Source of the DNA: an uncultured Christensenellaceae bacterium
GTDB taxonomy: Bacteria; Bacillota; Clostridia; Christensenellales; Borkfalkiaceae
Direction: 5' to 3'
Assembly (NCBI GenBank): GCA_910588465.1
Contig: CAJUOP010000001.1
Coordinates: 180,486-193,343 of the forward strand
Length of the DNA: 12,858 nucleotides
Position 1 is the stretch's first letter. The number at the start of each line of letters is the position of its first letter. The notes beneath the pieces are model-generated. The model saw only the letters and a list, made by a program, of their open reading frames with translations. It was not told the DNA's origin and did not search any database. Positions 7,671 to 12,858 of the stretch are shown here, piece by piece. The position numbers and the translations under genes were made by a program.

Positions 7671-8441
7671 TTAAGAAATATTCGTCTTGATCTGCGAGAG
7701 CGCGTTTTTTTCCAGCCGCGACACCTGCGCCTGCGAAATGCCCACCTCCGCCGAAATTTCCGTCTGCGTCTTTCCCTCGTAATAGCGCAAGAGCAGAATT
7801 TTCCGTTCGCGCTCGGTCAGTCTGTCGATCGCCTCGCGCAGCGCGACGCGCTCCGTCCATATCTCGTCCGACTGCGACTCGTCGTAGAGCTGATCCAACA
7901 GCTCGAGCGTGTCGCCCGACTTGTTGTACACGGGCTCGTAGAGAGACACGGGGTCGGAGATGGCGTCCAGCGCGTACACCACTTCGCGCTCCTTTACCTG
8001 CATTTCGGCGGCGATCCGCTCGATGGTCGCCTCCTCGTCCCGTTCCTCCAACCCTTCGCGCACTTTTAAAATTTTATACGCAGTATCGCGAATGGAGCGG
8101 GAAACGCGCAGGGAGTTCCCGTCGCGCAAAAACCGCTTGATCTCGCCCAGGATCATGGGCACGGCATAGGTGGAAAACTTTACGTTAAAGCCGAGGTCGA
8201 AATTGTCGATCGCCTTAATGAGCCCCACGCAGCCCGCCTGAAACACGTCGTCCGCGTTGGCATTCTTCGCCCAGAACCGCTTTACCAAGGACAGCACCAG
8301 CCGCATATTGCCCACGATAAACTTTTCGCGCGCAAGCTCGTCCCCTTCCTTTAACCTGCGCATGAGCTCCTCGTTTTCCTTTCCCGTCAGCTTGGGCAGC
8401 CCCGAAGTATCTACCCCGCAAATCACTACTTTCTGCAACAT
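7671..8441 (-). CDS. sigG: RNA polymerase sporulation sigma factor SigG
   Basis: The protein has 256 residues, close to B. subtilis SigG (about 260). It directs late forespore transcription after engulfment. The N-terminus VVICGVDTSGLPKL is a SigG hallmark. Region 2 follows (GNMRLVLSLVKRF, then DDVFQAGCVGLIKAIDNFD, and the -10-recognising KFSTYAVPMILGEIKR), then region 3 (about 120-180) and region 4 with the helix-turn-helix TQTEISAEVGISQAQVSRLE. A strong AGGAGGTG site (8454-8447) lies 5 bases before ATG 8441. A SigF/SigG-type promoter is seen at 8474-8502, matching the known pattern of transcription by SigF and self-activation. Unlike the common spoIIGA-sigE-sigG cluster, no sigE lies immediately upstream here; ylmC/ymxH follows as usual. 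Confidence 0.97.
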   Translation of the reverse strand: MLQKVVICGVDTSGLPKLTGKENEELMRRLKEGDELAREKFIVGNMRLVLSLVKRFWAKNANADDVFQAGCVGLIKAIDNFDLGFNVKFSTYAVPMILGEIKRFLRDGNSLRVSRSIRDTAYKILKVREGLEERDEEATIERIAAEMQVKEREVVYALDAISDPVSLYEPVYNKSGDTLELLDQLYDESQSDEIWTERVALREAIDRLTERERKILLLRYYEGKTQTEISAEVGISQAQVSRLEKNALSQIKTNIS

Positions 8442-8473
8442 ACTTTCACCTCCTATGTATCCGAACGAACTAA

Positions 8474-8502
8474 AAGTATCTGCAATCGCTATGTTTTTAT
8501 TC
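8474..8502 (-). promoter_or_regulatory. Forespore (SigF/SigG-type) promoter of sigG
   Basis: On the minus strand, -35 GAATA (8502-8498), a 14-base spacer and -10 GCAGATACTT (8483-8474) fit the published SigF/SigG pattern (about GNATA, 14-16 bases, GGNRANAMTW) with one mismatch in the -10. The predicted start is near 8467, about 26 bases before the sigG ATG. The match is by eye, so confidence is moderate. Confidence 0.55.
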
Positions 8503-8697
8503 GCGGGAGCGCTCGCCCCCCGAACGGGAATTGAAGCCCATATTAACAGACCGCCGATTGAAAAATTTGTCCGAATCGCGCGAAAAGGCGCGAATATTGC
8601 CGAGACGAGCGGTGCGTAATGAGCATGGTCGCGCCGTAGCTTCCGTACTGAAAAACACGTACTTTGTCAAGCGAATCAATGCGATTGCGCGAAAAGC

Positions 8698-8729
8698 AAA
8701 AAAAACTATCGCCGCAGCGAAAGTTTTTT
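8698..8729 (-). terminator. Intrinsic terminator after the membrane-protein gene
   Basis: The stem pairs 8700-8707 with 8722-8729 and 8709-8712 with 8717-8720, separated by one A-A mismatch (plus-strand bases), with a 4-base loop. On the minus strand it is followed by eight T (complement of 8698-8705). It begins at the stop codon of the 8728-9975 gene. Confidence 0.8.
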
Positions 8730-9975
8730 AGCCTTTCCCGACTTCGTTTGTCGTTCCGAAGCGGACGTAATCCGCAAATCTGCCGCACACAAAGCACAAA
8801 ACGTAAACTCCCATTGCCGCAAGAAAGGTCGCGGCGGCGCCGAACGGCGTACAGTGCGTAAAAAAATATGCGACCGTCAGCGGATTGTCGTATACTGTCC
8901 GCTCGATCCACGCATACGCCCACAGAGGCACGATCAGCAAAATCAGCCCGAAAATCAGCGGAAGCAGCACGTCGTTTACGAAGGAAATATGGTGAAAGGT
9001 GTTACAGTACGCCAACCCCGCCCCGCCGATAAAAAAGATTCCCACAAAGGGCGGAAACGACGGCAGCCAAAGATAGTGCGCGGCGATCATCAGACAGGCG
9101 GCAGCCAGTATTACCGTAGCAAAAAACGCGCCCGCGCATACGCTTCCCAGCGAATATCCGCCGTACGTCCTCCTTCCGTATTTATCGTACGTCTTTCCCG
9201 AGCCGACCGCGCGTTCCGTACTCATGCGCTCGCGCAAAGCGCGTTTCAGCCGCACATACTCGTTCTTGGGCAACGCGTACGGAAAATCGAGCGAAAGCCC
9301 GCCCAACGTAAAACAAAGCAACAACGCGCCGTCTTCCGGCTTCACCTTAAGAGAAGTATCCTCGCGCGCAAAGACGTATCGATTTCCGCCGAGCAGCAGC
9401 ACAACCGCCCGCTCGTACACGAAAAAAGCGGTTTCCGTCGGCTTATTCTCGTCCGCTCGGCAATAATCCGCATACAATCGGGCAAGCTGTCGCCGCGCCG
9501 TACCGCCACGCCCGCGCACAAGATTGTGCCGAAATGCAAAGCGAAAAAACTCGCCCCACTTCCCGAACACGGAAATCAGCAGAATCGCCGCGGTAACCGC
9601 CGCCACGAAAAACGACGGCAGCATGGAAAGCATTACTTTCCCCTTTTCCGCCTCCGTACAAAGACGGTAAACGAGACTGAAACAAAACCAGACAATCATA
9701 AACGCACCCATGAGGATCAGCACGATCCCCGCAGGCTTTTTCCATGCGTTTTTACTTTCGTTCTCCGAAAGCTCGGCAAATGCGCGGCTGTCCGAATACG
9801 AATAAAGCTCCTTGCCCGTATCGAACGAAGAATCGCGAACGGCGGAAGAAAAGCGCAGATATTCGAACTGCCGCGCAAATTCTTCTCTCCGCTTTAAAAT
9901 TTCCTCCTCCCCGCGCTCGCGCACTTCCTCCGCAGAATAAGCGCGCGCCCGCTTCGCCTTACCGCTCCTTTTCAT
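8728..9975 (-). CDS. Membrane protein of unknown function, six predicted membrane segments
   Basis: The protein has 415 residues and I do not recognise its family. Residues 1-80 are charged and cytosolic-looking (Arg/Glu/Lys-rich). Hydrophobic segments are at about 82-103, 118-138, 278-301, 306-327, 333-356 and 378-399. Between segments 2 and 3 lies a soluble part of about 140 residues; residues 180-250 (FFVYERAVVLLLGGNRYVF, then FPYALPKNEY and LKRALRERM) resemble the small PH-like beta domain plus C-terminal helix seen in YcxB-like membrane proteins. That resemblance is inference from pattern only. A stretch GKTYDKYGRRTYGGY precedes segment 3. Start ATG 9975 lies 3 bases past the stop of the SIMPL gene, with GGGAG about 12 bases upstream, so the two form an operon. 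A terminator begins at its stop codon. Confidence 0.7.
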   Translation of the reverse strand: MKRSGKAKRARAYSAEEVRERGEEEILKRREEFARQFEYLRFSSAVRDSSFDTGKELYSYSDSRAFAELSENESKNAWKKPAGIVLILMGAFMIVWFCFSLVYRLCTEAEKGKVMLSMLPSFFVAAVTAAILLISVFGKWGEFFRFAFRHNLVRGRGGTARRQLARLYADYCRADENKPTETAFFVYERAVVLLLGGNRYVFAREDTSLKVKPEDGALLLCFTLGGLSLDFPYALPKNEYVRLKRALRERMSTERAVGSGKTYDKYGRRTYGGYSLGSVCAGAFFATVILAAACLMIAAHYLWLPSFPPFVGIFFIGGAGLAYCNTFHHISFVNDVLLPLIFGLILLIVPLWAYAWIERTVYDNPLTVAYFFTHCTPFGAAATFLAAMGVYVLCFVCGRFADYVRFGTTNEVGKG

Positions 9976-9978
9976 GAT

Positions 9979-10605
9979 TTATAAAAGCTCCCACTCCGCC
10001 GTGATAACCGCGCTTACGCACTCGTCCTCGGGATTCAATTCCGCGGGCGCCGCGCAGAGCATAGCCGCCTCGCTGCGCGCCATGTGCACGGAAGAATGGG
10101 AAGCCGTCTCCGAATCGACGATCCGCAAAAGCGTTCCGAGCGCGTTTCCGCTTGCGCGCGCCAGCGCTTCCGCCTTCGATTTCGCGTTGCAAAAAGCCCC
10201 TTCGAGCGCCGACGACAGCGCGTGTTCCGTCGAACCCGCTTTAAAAAATATCTGCAATTCTCCGCCCGCACTCAATGCGGCGATCGCCGCGGACAGCCGT
10301 TCCGCCGAATACGGGAACTCCGTTTTCAACGTCTGTTCGCACCGATATCCCGAAAGCTTGCGCGTATACCTTCCGCCCCCGTGCTGCTCCTCGTACTCCG
10401 CGCGCACGTGGAACTGCGCCGTGTGCAGCTCCTTCTCCCCGAAGCCCTTTCGGGAAAGCGCCTCTTTCAGCGCCCTCAGCTTGCGGTCGGTCTCCTCCAC
10501 CGCGCGATCGCCCGTCTGCGCCGAGCTGAACACCGTTACCCGAATTTCCGCCGTATCTACGGGCGCATAAGCGATCCCCTTTCCCGTAACCGTTATAATA
10601 CTCAT
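9979..10605 (-). CDS. SIMPL-domain protein (DUF541 family)
   Basis: The protein has 208 residues. It opens with MSIITVTGKGIAYAPVDTAE, the family's first strand, followed by the characteristic long helix AVEETDRKLRALKEAL and GFGEKELHTAQFHV; the YRCEQTLKTEF strand and the second alpha/beta half complete a full-length SIMPL domain. Known members assemble into ring-shaped oligomers (BP26) or are linked to stress responses, but no general function is established. Most bacterial members are exported; this one has no signal peptide and so is probably cytoplasmic. AAGGAGA (10617-10611) stands 5 bases before ATG 10605. A perfect-consensus promoter lies at 10651-10679. The downstream membrane-protein gene starts 3 bases after its stop, so a shared role at the membrane is possible. 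Confidence 0.82.
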   Translation of the reverse strand: MSIITVTGKGIAYAPVDTAEIRVTVFSSAQTGDRAVEETDRKLRALKEALSRKGFGEKELHTAQFHVRAEYEEQHGGGRYTRKLSGYRCEQTLKTEFPYSAERLSAAIAALSAGGELQIFFKAGSTEHALSSALEGAFCNAKSKAEALARASGNALGTLLRIVDSETASHSSVHMARSEAAMLCAAPAELNPEDECVSAVITAEWELL

Positions 10606-10650
10606 AGCCGTCTCCTTATCGGTGCGCCTGTTTGCCGCACGCCGAAAAAA

Positions 10651-10679
10651 ATTATAGCACAGTCGGGCGAAGCTGTCAA
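10651..10679 (-). promoter_or_regulatory. Perfect-consensus SigA-type promoter for the SIMPL operon
   Basis: On the minus strand, TTGACA (10679-10674), a 17-base spacer and TATAAT (10656-10651) match consensus exactly. The predicted start is near 10644, giving a leader of about 39 bases to ATG 10605. The -35 is 6 bases from the -35 of the plus-strand aminopeptidase promoter. Confidence 0.9.
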
Positions 10680-10685
10680 TATGTC

Positions 10686-10714
10686 TTGCAATTTTTTGCG
10701 CAAAGGTGTATAAT
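10686..10714 (+). promoter_or_regulatory. SigA-type promoter for the M18 aminopeptidase
   Basis: TTGCAA (10686-10691), a 17-base spacer and TATAAT (10709-10714) predict a start near 10721 and a leader of about 18 bases. This puts the in-frame GTG at 10706 upstream of the transcript and supports ATG 10739 as the start. Confidence 0.82.
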
Positions 10715-10738
10715 CGTAGAAAAAAACGGAAGAAATTT

Positions 10739-11977
10739 ATGAACGGATTATTAGACTTTTTGGCAAACTCTTACACAAGCTACCATGCGGCGGAGCGCGC
10801 AGCCGCGCTCCTGAAAAGCAACGGCTTTACCCCCCTGTACGAAGGCGAAGCGTGGAGCTTAAAACGCGGGGGGAAATACTATACGGTACGCAACGGCGGC
10901 AGCCTGATCGCGTTTACGCTCGGCGAAGGGAATTCGTTTAAAATCATCGCCAGCCATACCGATTCGCCCTGCTTCAAATTGAAAGAAAATCCCGCTATGC
11001 AGGATACGTTTACAAAACTGAATGCGGAAACGTACGGGGGCGGGCTTTGGTATACCTTTTTCGACCGCCCGTTAAAAATCGCGGGACGGGTTGTTTCGGA
11101 AGAGGACGGCAAACTCTGCGCAAGAATTTTTACGAGCGACTACGCGGTTTGCATCCCCTCGCTTGCCGTGCACATGAACCGCGACGCGAACGAGAAATTT
11201 TCGCCCGATTTGCAAAAGGAGACCCTTCCTCTTTACGCGTTGGGCAAGGCGGAGCTTGCGCTTGAGAAAAACGCGCTTTCGTACGATCTGTTCGCCGTGC
11301 CCGCGCAAGAGCCCTTTTGCTACGGCGCCAACGGCGAATTTGTCTGCGCGCCCCGCGTGGACAATCTGGCAAGCGTGTTTTCCTCGCTCGTCGCGCTGTG
11401 CGAAGACGGACACGGCGGAATCTGCGTCGCCGCCTGTCTGGACAACGAGGAAATCGGAAGCCGCACGCGGCAAGGCGCGGGCAGCGACTTTTTACAGAGC
11501 GTCCTGCGCCGTATTTCCCGCGCGCTCGGGTTCGAAACCGAGTACGCCGAAACGCTTTCCTCCTCGTTTTTGATCTCGCTCGACAACGCGCACTCGCTGC
11601 ACCCCAACTATCCCGAAAAGTGCGACCCCACAAACCGCGCCGTAATGGGCGGCGGGATCGCGATTAAAAATCACGCGGGCGGAGCGTACACCTCCGACGC
11701 GTTCACCGCGGCGATTGTCAAACAAATCTTCCGCAATGCGGGCGTGAAATATCAAAGCTTTTACAACCGCTCGGATATGCGCAGCGGCGGCACGCTCGGC
11801 TCGATCAGCTTTACGCAGGTCAGCGTCCCGTCCGTCGATTTGGGGCTTCCGCAGCTCGCAATGCACTCCGCCATGGAAACCTTCTGCAAGGCGGACTATA
11901 CGGAACTCGAACGCGGCTTAAAAGCGTTTTATCAAAGCAGCATTATTTTGGAAAACGACGCGGCAATCGTTCAATAA
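10739..11977 (+). CDS. M18-family zinc aminopeptidase
   Basis: The protein has 412 residues, close to the usual length for bacterial M18 enzymes. It removes N-terminal residues from peptides in the cytoplasm using two metal ions; M18 members often prefer acidic or neutral N-termini, but this cannot be told from sequence here. Metal ligands fall in family order: H73 in ASHTDSP (with catalytic D75), D208 in PRVDNLAS, catalytic E237 and ligand E238 in DNEEIGS, D282 in LDNAHSLHPNY, and H376 in AMHSAMET. The DPTN and MRSGGTLG motifs are also intact, so it looks active. Start ATG 10739 has GGAAG 6 bases upstream and follows the predicted transcription start at 10721. It is a single-gene transcript, divergent from the SIMPL operon, ending at 12116-12153. 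Confidence 0.95.
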   Translation: MNGLLDFLANSYTSYHAAERAAALLKSNGFTPLYEGEAWSLKRGGKYYTVRNGGSLIAFTLGEGNSFKIIASHTDSPCFKLKENPAMQDTFTKLNAETYGGGLWYTFFDRPLKIAGRVVSEEDGKLCARIFTSDYAVCIPSLAVHMNRDANEKFSPDLQKETLPLYALGKAELALEKNALSYDLFAVPAQEPFCYGANGEFVCAPRVDNLASVFSSLVALCEDGHGGICVAACLDNEEIGSRTRQGAGSDFLQSVLRRISRALGFETEYAETLSSSFLISLDNAHSLHPNYPEKCDPTNRAVMGGGIAIKNHAGGAYTSDAFTAAIVKQIFRNAGVKYQSFYNRSDMRSGGTLGSISFTQVSVPSVDLGLPQLAMHSAMETFCKADYTELERGLKAFYQSSIILENDAAIVQ

Positions 11978-12006
11978 CATTTTTGTCCTCTCAGCGCGCC
12001 CCAATT

Positions 12007-12046
12007 GTCATTCAGAGGTATGGCGCAGCCATACCGTAGGAATCCC
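12007..12046 (+). repeat. Interspersed repeat, copy 1 (GTCATTCAGAGG ... AGGAATCCC)
   Basis: It shares the ends GTCATTCAGAGG and AGGAATCCC with copy 2. Its centre holds an 8-base-pair hairpin, GGTATGGC (12017-12024) pairing with GCCATACC (12028-12035), loop GCA. The pattern resembles the CATTCTGAGC...GAATC short repeats that are widespread between genes in bacterial genomes. Confidence 0.65.
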
Positions 12047-12068
12047 CTCCACGTAGTCCGACCGTCCC

Positions 12069-12104
12069 GTCATTCAGAGGGAGCAGCGCGACCGAAGGAA
12101 TCCC
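12069..12104 (+). repeat. Interspersed repeat, copy 2
   Basis: It has the same orientation and the same ends as copy 1 (GTCATTCAGAGG at 12069-12080, AGGAATCCC at 12096-12104) around a different core with GCAGCGCGACC. The core lacks copy 1's hairpin. The copies are 62 bases apart start to start. Confidence 0.65.
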
Positions 12105-12115
12105 GACAGCCAAAC

Positions 12116-12153
12116 AAAAAGCGTAAGGAACGCACGTTCCCTACGCTTTTTTT
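12116..12153. terminator. Two-way intrinsic terminator between the aminopeptidase and the repeat-protein gene
   Basis: A 10-base-pair stem (12116-12125 with 12142-12151), one A-C mismatch, then 5 more pairs (12127-12131 with 12136-12140), with a 4-base loop. The core is AAGCGTA/TACGCTT. Seven T follow on the plus strand, and A-runs give T-runs on the minus strand, serving both convergent genes. Confidence 0.92.
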
Positions 12154-12157
12154 GAAC

Positions 12158-12858
12158 TTAATTTTTGCCGTTGACTTTGTCGTAAATGCCGCCGTAACGG
12201 TATTCGCTTCCGTATTCCATCGTCTTGCCGTCCTTTCCGCTCTGCGTCGTGTCTATCGTCGTCGTTGTCGTCGTCGTCATTACTCCGTTCTGCGGAATCA
12301 TCTGCGGCTGCACGTTTTGCTGTCCTTGCGGCTGCGGCGCACTCTGCACGATCACCTGCGGCTGAGGCTGGCTTATCGGCTGCCCCATGACCACGGGCTG
12401 ACCCATCGGCTGTCCCATAACCATTGGCTGGCTTATCGGCTGCCCCATCACGATCGGCTGTCCCATCGGCTGCTGCACGTATACAGGCTGCATATACGGC
12501 TGCGCCTGCGCTTGCGGCTGCGGCGGCGTTATGATGATCGGTTGCACTACCGGCTGCGCGCTTTCTCGCCGTCTCGGCTCGTAGTCCTCGTCCTCGTACT
12601 CCCTGCGGCGCTTTATATACACCTTTTCCGTCTTTTTCTCGCCCTTGCCCATGTTCACGGGATACGGCATATAGATCGGCGTCTGCATCCCGTACATTCC
12701 CATCATGGGATTCATCATACCGGCCGTCATGGGATTCATGCCGTTCATGCCCATCGGATTCATCATACCGCCCGTCATGGGATTCATGCCGTTCATGCCC
12801 ATCGGGTTCATCATGCCGCCCGTCATGGGATTCATGCCGTTCATGCCCATCGGGTTCA
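12158..12858 (-). CDS. Low-complexity Met/Asn/Gly- and Gln/Pro-rich repeat protein, partial at N-terminus
   Basis: The frame is open to the right window edge, so the N-terminus is missing; about 233 residues are visible. From the edge inward come nearly three copies of a 16-residue repeat (MNPMTGGMMNPMGMNG), then a segment with YMPYPVNMG, a charged patch (KKTEKVYIKRRREYEDEDYE), a Gln/Pro/Met-rich part with MGQPISQP repeats, a Thr run, and a final segment GSEYRYGGIYDKVNGKN. I do not recognise the family. Such composition is seen in disordered surface, spore-coat or matrix proteins, but nothing here proves a location. No membrane segment is visible in the part seen. Synonymous changes between DNA repeat copies suggest the protein repeat is real coding sequence. 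It ends 4 bases from the terminator at 12116-12153. Confidence 0.75.
   Translation of the reverse strand, partial: NPMGMNGMNPMTGGMMNPMGMNGMNPMTGGMMNPMGMNGMNPMTAGMMNPMMGMYGMQTPIYMPYPVNMGKGEKKTEKVYIKRRREYEDEDYEPRRRESAQPVVQPIIITPPQPQAQAQPYMQPVYVQQPMGQPIVMGQPISQPMVMGQPMGQPVVMGQPISQPQPQVIVQSAPQPQGQQNVQPQMIPQNGVMTTTTTTTIDTTQSGKDGKTMEYGSEYRYGGIYDKVNGKN
12366..12475 (-). repeat. 60-base direct repeat encoding MGQP-type units
   Basis: Two copies offset by exactly 60 bases share GGCTTATCGGCTGCCCCAT (plus-strand reading, at 12369 and 12429) and diverge elsewhere by a few bases. They encode the MGQPISQP and VMGQP units of the same low-complexity protein. Confidence 0.8.
12731..12858 (-). repeat. 48-base in-frame tandem repeat within the low-complexity gene
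   Basis: Units begin at 12731, 12779 and 12827, each 48 bases (16 codons), differing by only a few bases; the last unit is cut by the window edge, and a diverged part-unit precedes 12731. Because 48 is a multiple of three, gain or loss of a unit keeps the frame. Confidence 0.9.

Noticed and set aside
7662..7678. Small hairpin TTTCTT/AAGAAA at the sigG stop codon as a terminator
   Set aside because: Only 6 A-T-rich pairs without a GC core or a T-run; too weak to end transcription.
8503..8697. Stretch between the sigG promoter and the upstream terminator; possible small RNA or peptide
   Set aside because: It has a minus-strand TTGACA (8670-8665) but the -10 at 17 bases is TACGGA, and the only short frame (27 codons from ATG on the minus strand near 8625) has no ribosome site. 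The CGCGC hairpin near 8580-8595 has no T-run. Nothing firm is seen.
8531..8731. 66-codon basic plus-strand frame
   Set aside because: It needs a TTG start without a good ribosome site, overlaps the terminator, and has no recognisable family.
12240..12280. GTC-type triplet run as a microsatellite
   Set aside because: It simply encodes a Thr run (ACG/ACA codons) in the low-complexity protein and is interrupted and short.
12731..12858. Tandem 48-base units as a CRISPR array
   Set aside because: No alternating repeat-spacer structure; the whole unit is repeated and coding in frame.

Overview
The window is GC-rich DNA, densely packed with genes on both strands. It looks like a chromosomal segment of an endospore-forming Clostridia-type Firmicute. 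The support is a full sigma-G gene followed directly by a YlmC/YmxH-type PRC-barrel gene, a DnaD/DnaB-type primosome protein, strong AGGAGG ribosome sites and A/T-tailed hairpin terminators. The high GC would suit gut lineages such as Christensenellales, but that placement is a guess. No tRNA, rRNA, CRISPR, transposase or phage gene is visible.

Layout. (1) Positions 1-5362, minus strand: an operon sbcD -> sbcC -> alpha/beta-hydrolase-fold protein. sbcD and sbcC overlap by ATGA, and the hydrolase starts from a TTG whose ribosome site overlaps the sbcC stop codon. The hydrolase runs off the left edge. (2) Positions 5405-5462: a compact two-way promoter whose two -10 boxes touch; it drives sbcDC leftward and the next gene rightward. 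(3) Positions 5499-7202, plus strand: a DnaD/DnaB-like primosome protein fused to the zinc-binding N-terminal domain of a DnaC/DnaI helicase loader but lacking the AAA+ ATPase. A two-way terminator follows. (4) Positions 7281-8441, minus strand: sigG then ylmC/ymxH, with a forespore-type (SigF/SigG) promoter before sigG. (5) Positions 8728-10605, minus strand: a SIMPL-domain protein followed by a six-segment membrane protein of unknown role, under a perfect-consensus housekeeping promoter and ending in a terminator. (6) Positions 10739-11977, plus strand: an M18 metallo-aminopeptidase with its own promoter, back-to-back with the SIMPL promoter. (7) Positions 11978-12157: two copies of a short interspersed repeat and a two-way terminator. 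(8) Positions 12158 to the right edge, minus strand: the C-terminal part of a low-complexity, Met/Asn/Gly- and Gln/Pro-rich repeat protein.

The functional themes are DNA break processing (SbcCD), replication initiation or restart (the DnaD-DnaC fusion), late forespore gene expression (SigG), and peptide turnover (M18). The best candidates for something undescribed are the ATPase-less DnaD-DnaC fusion divergently coupled to sbcDC, the hydrolase with Arg at the nucleophile position, the SbcC with no CxxC zinc hook, and the repeat protein at the right edge.
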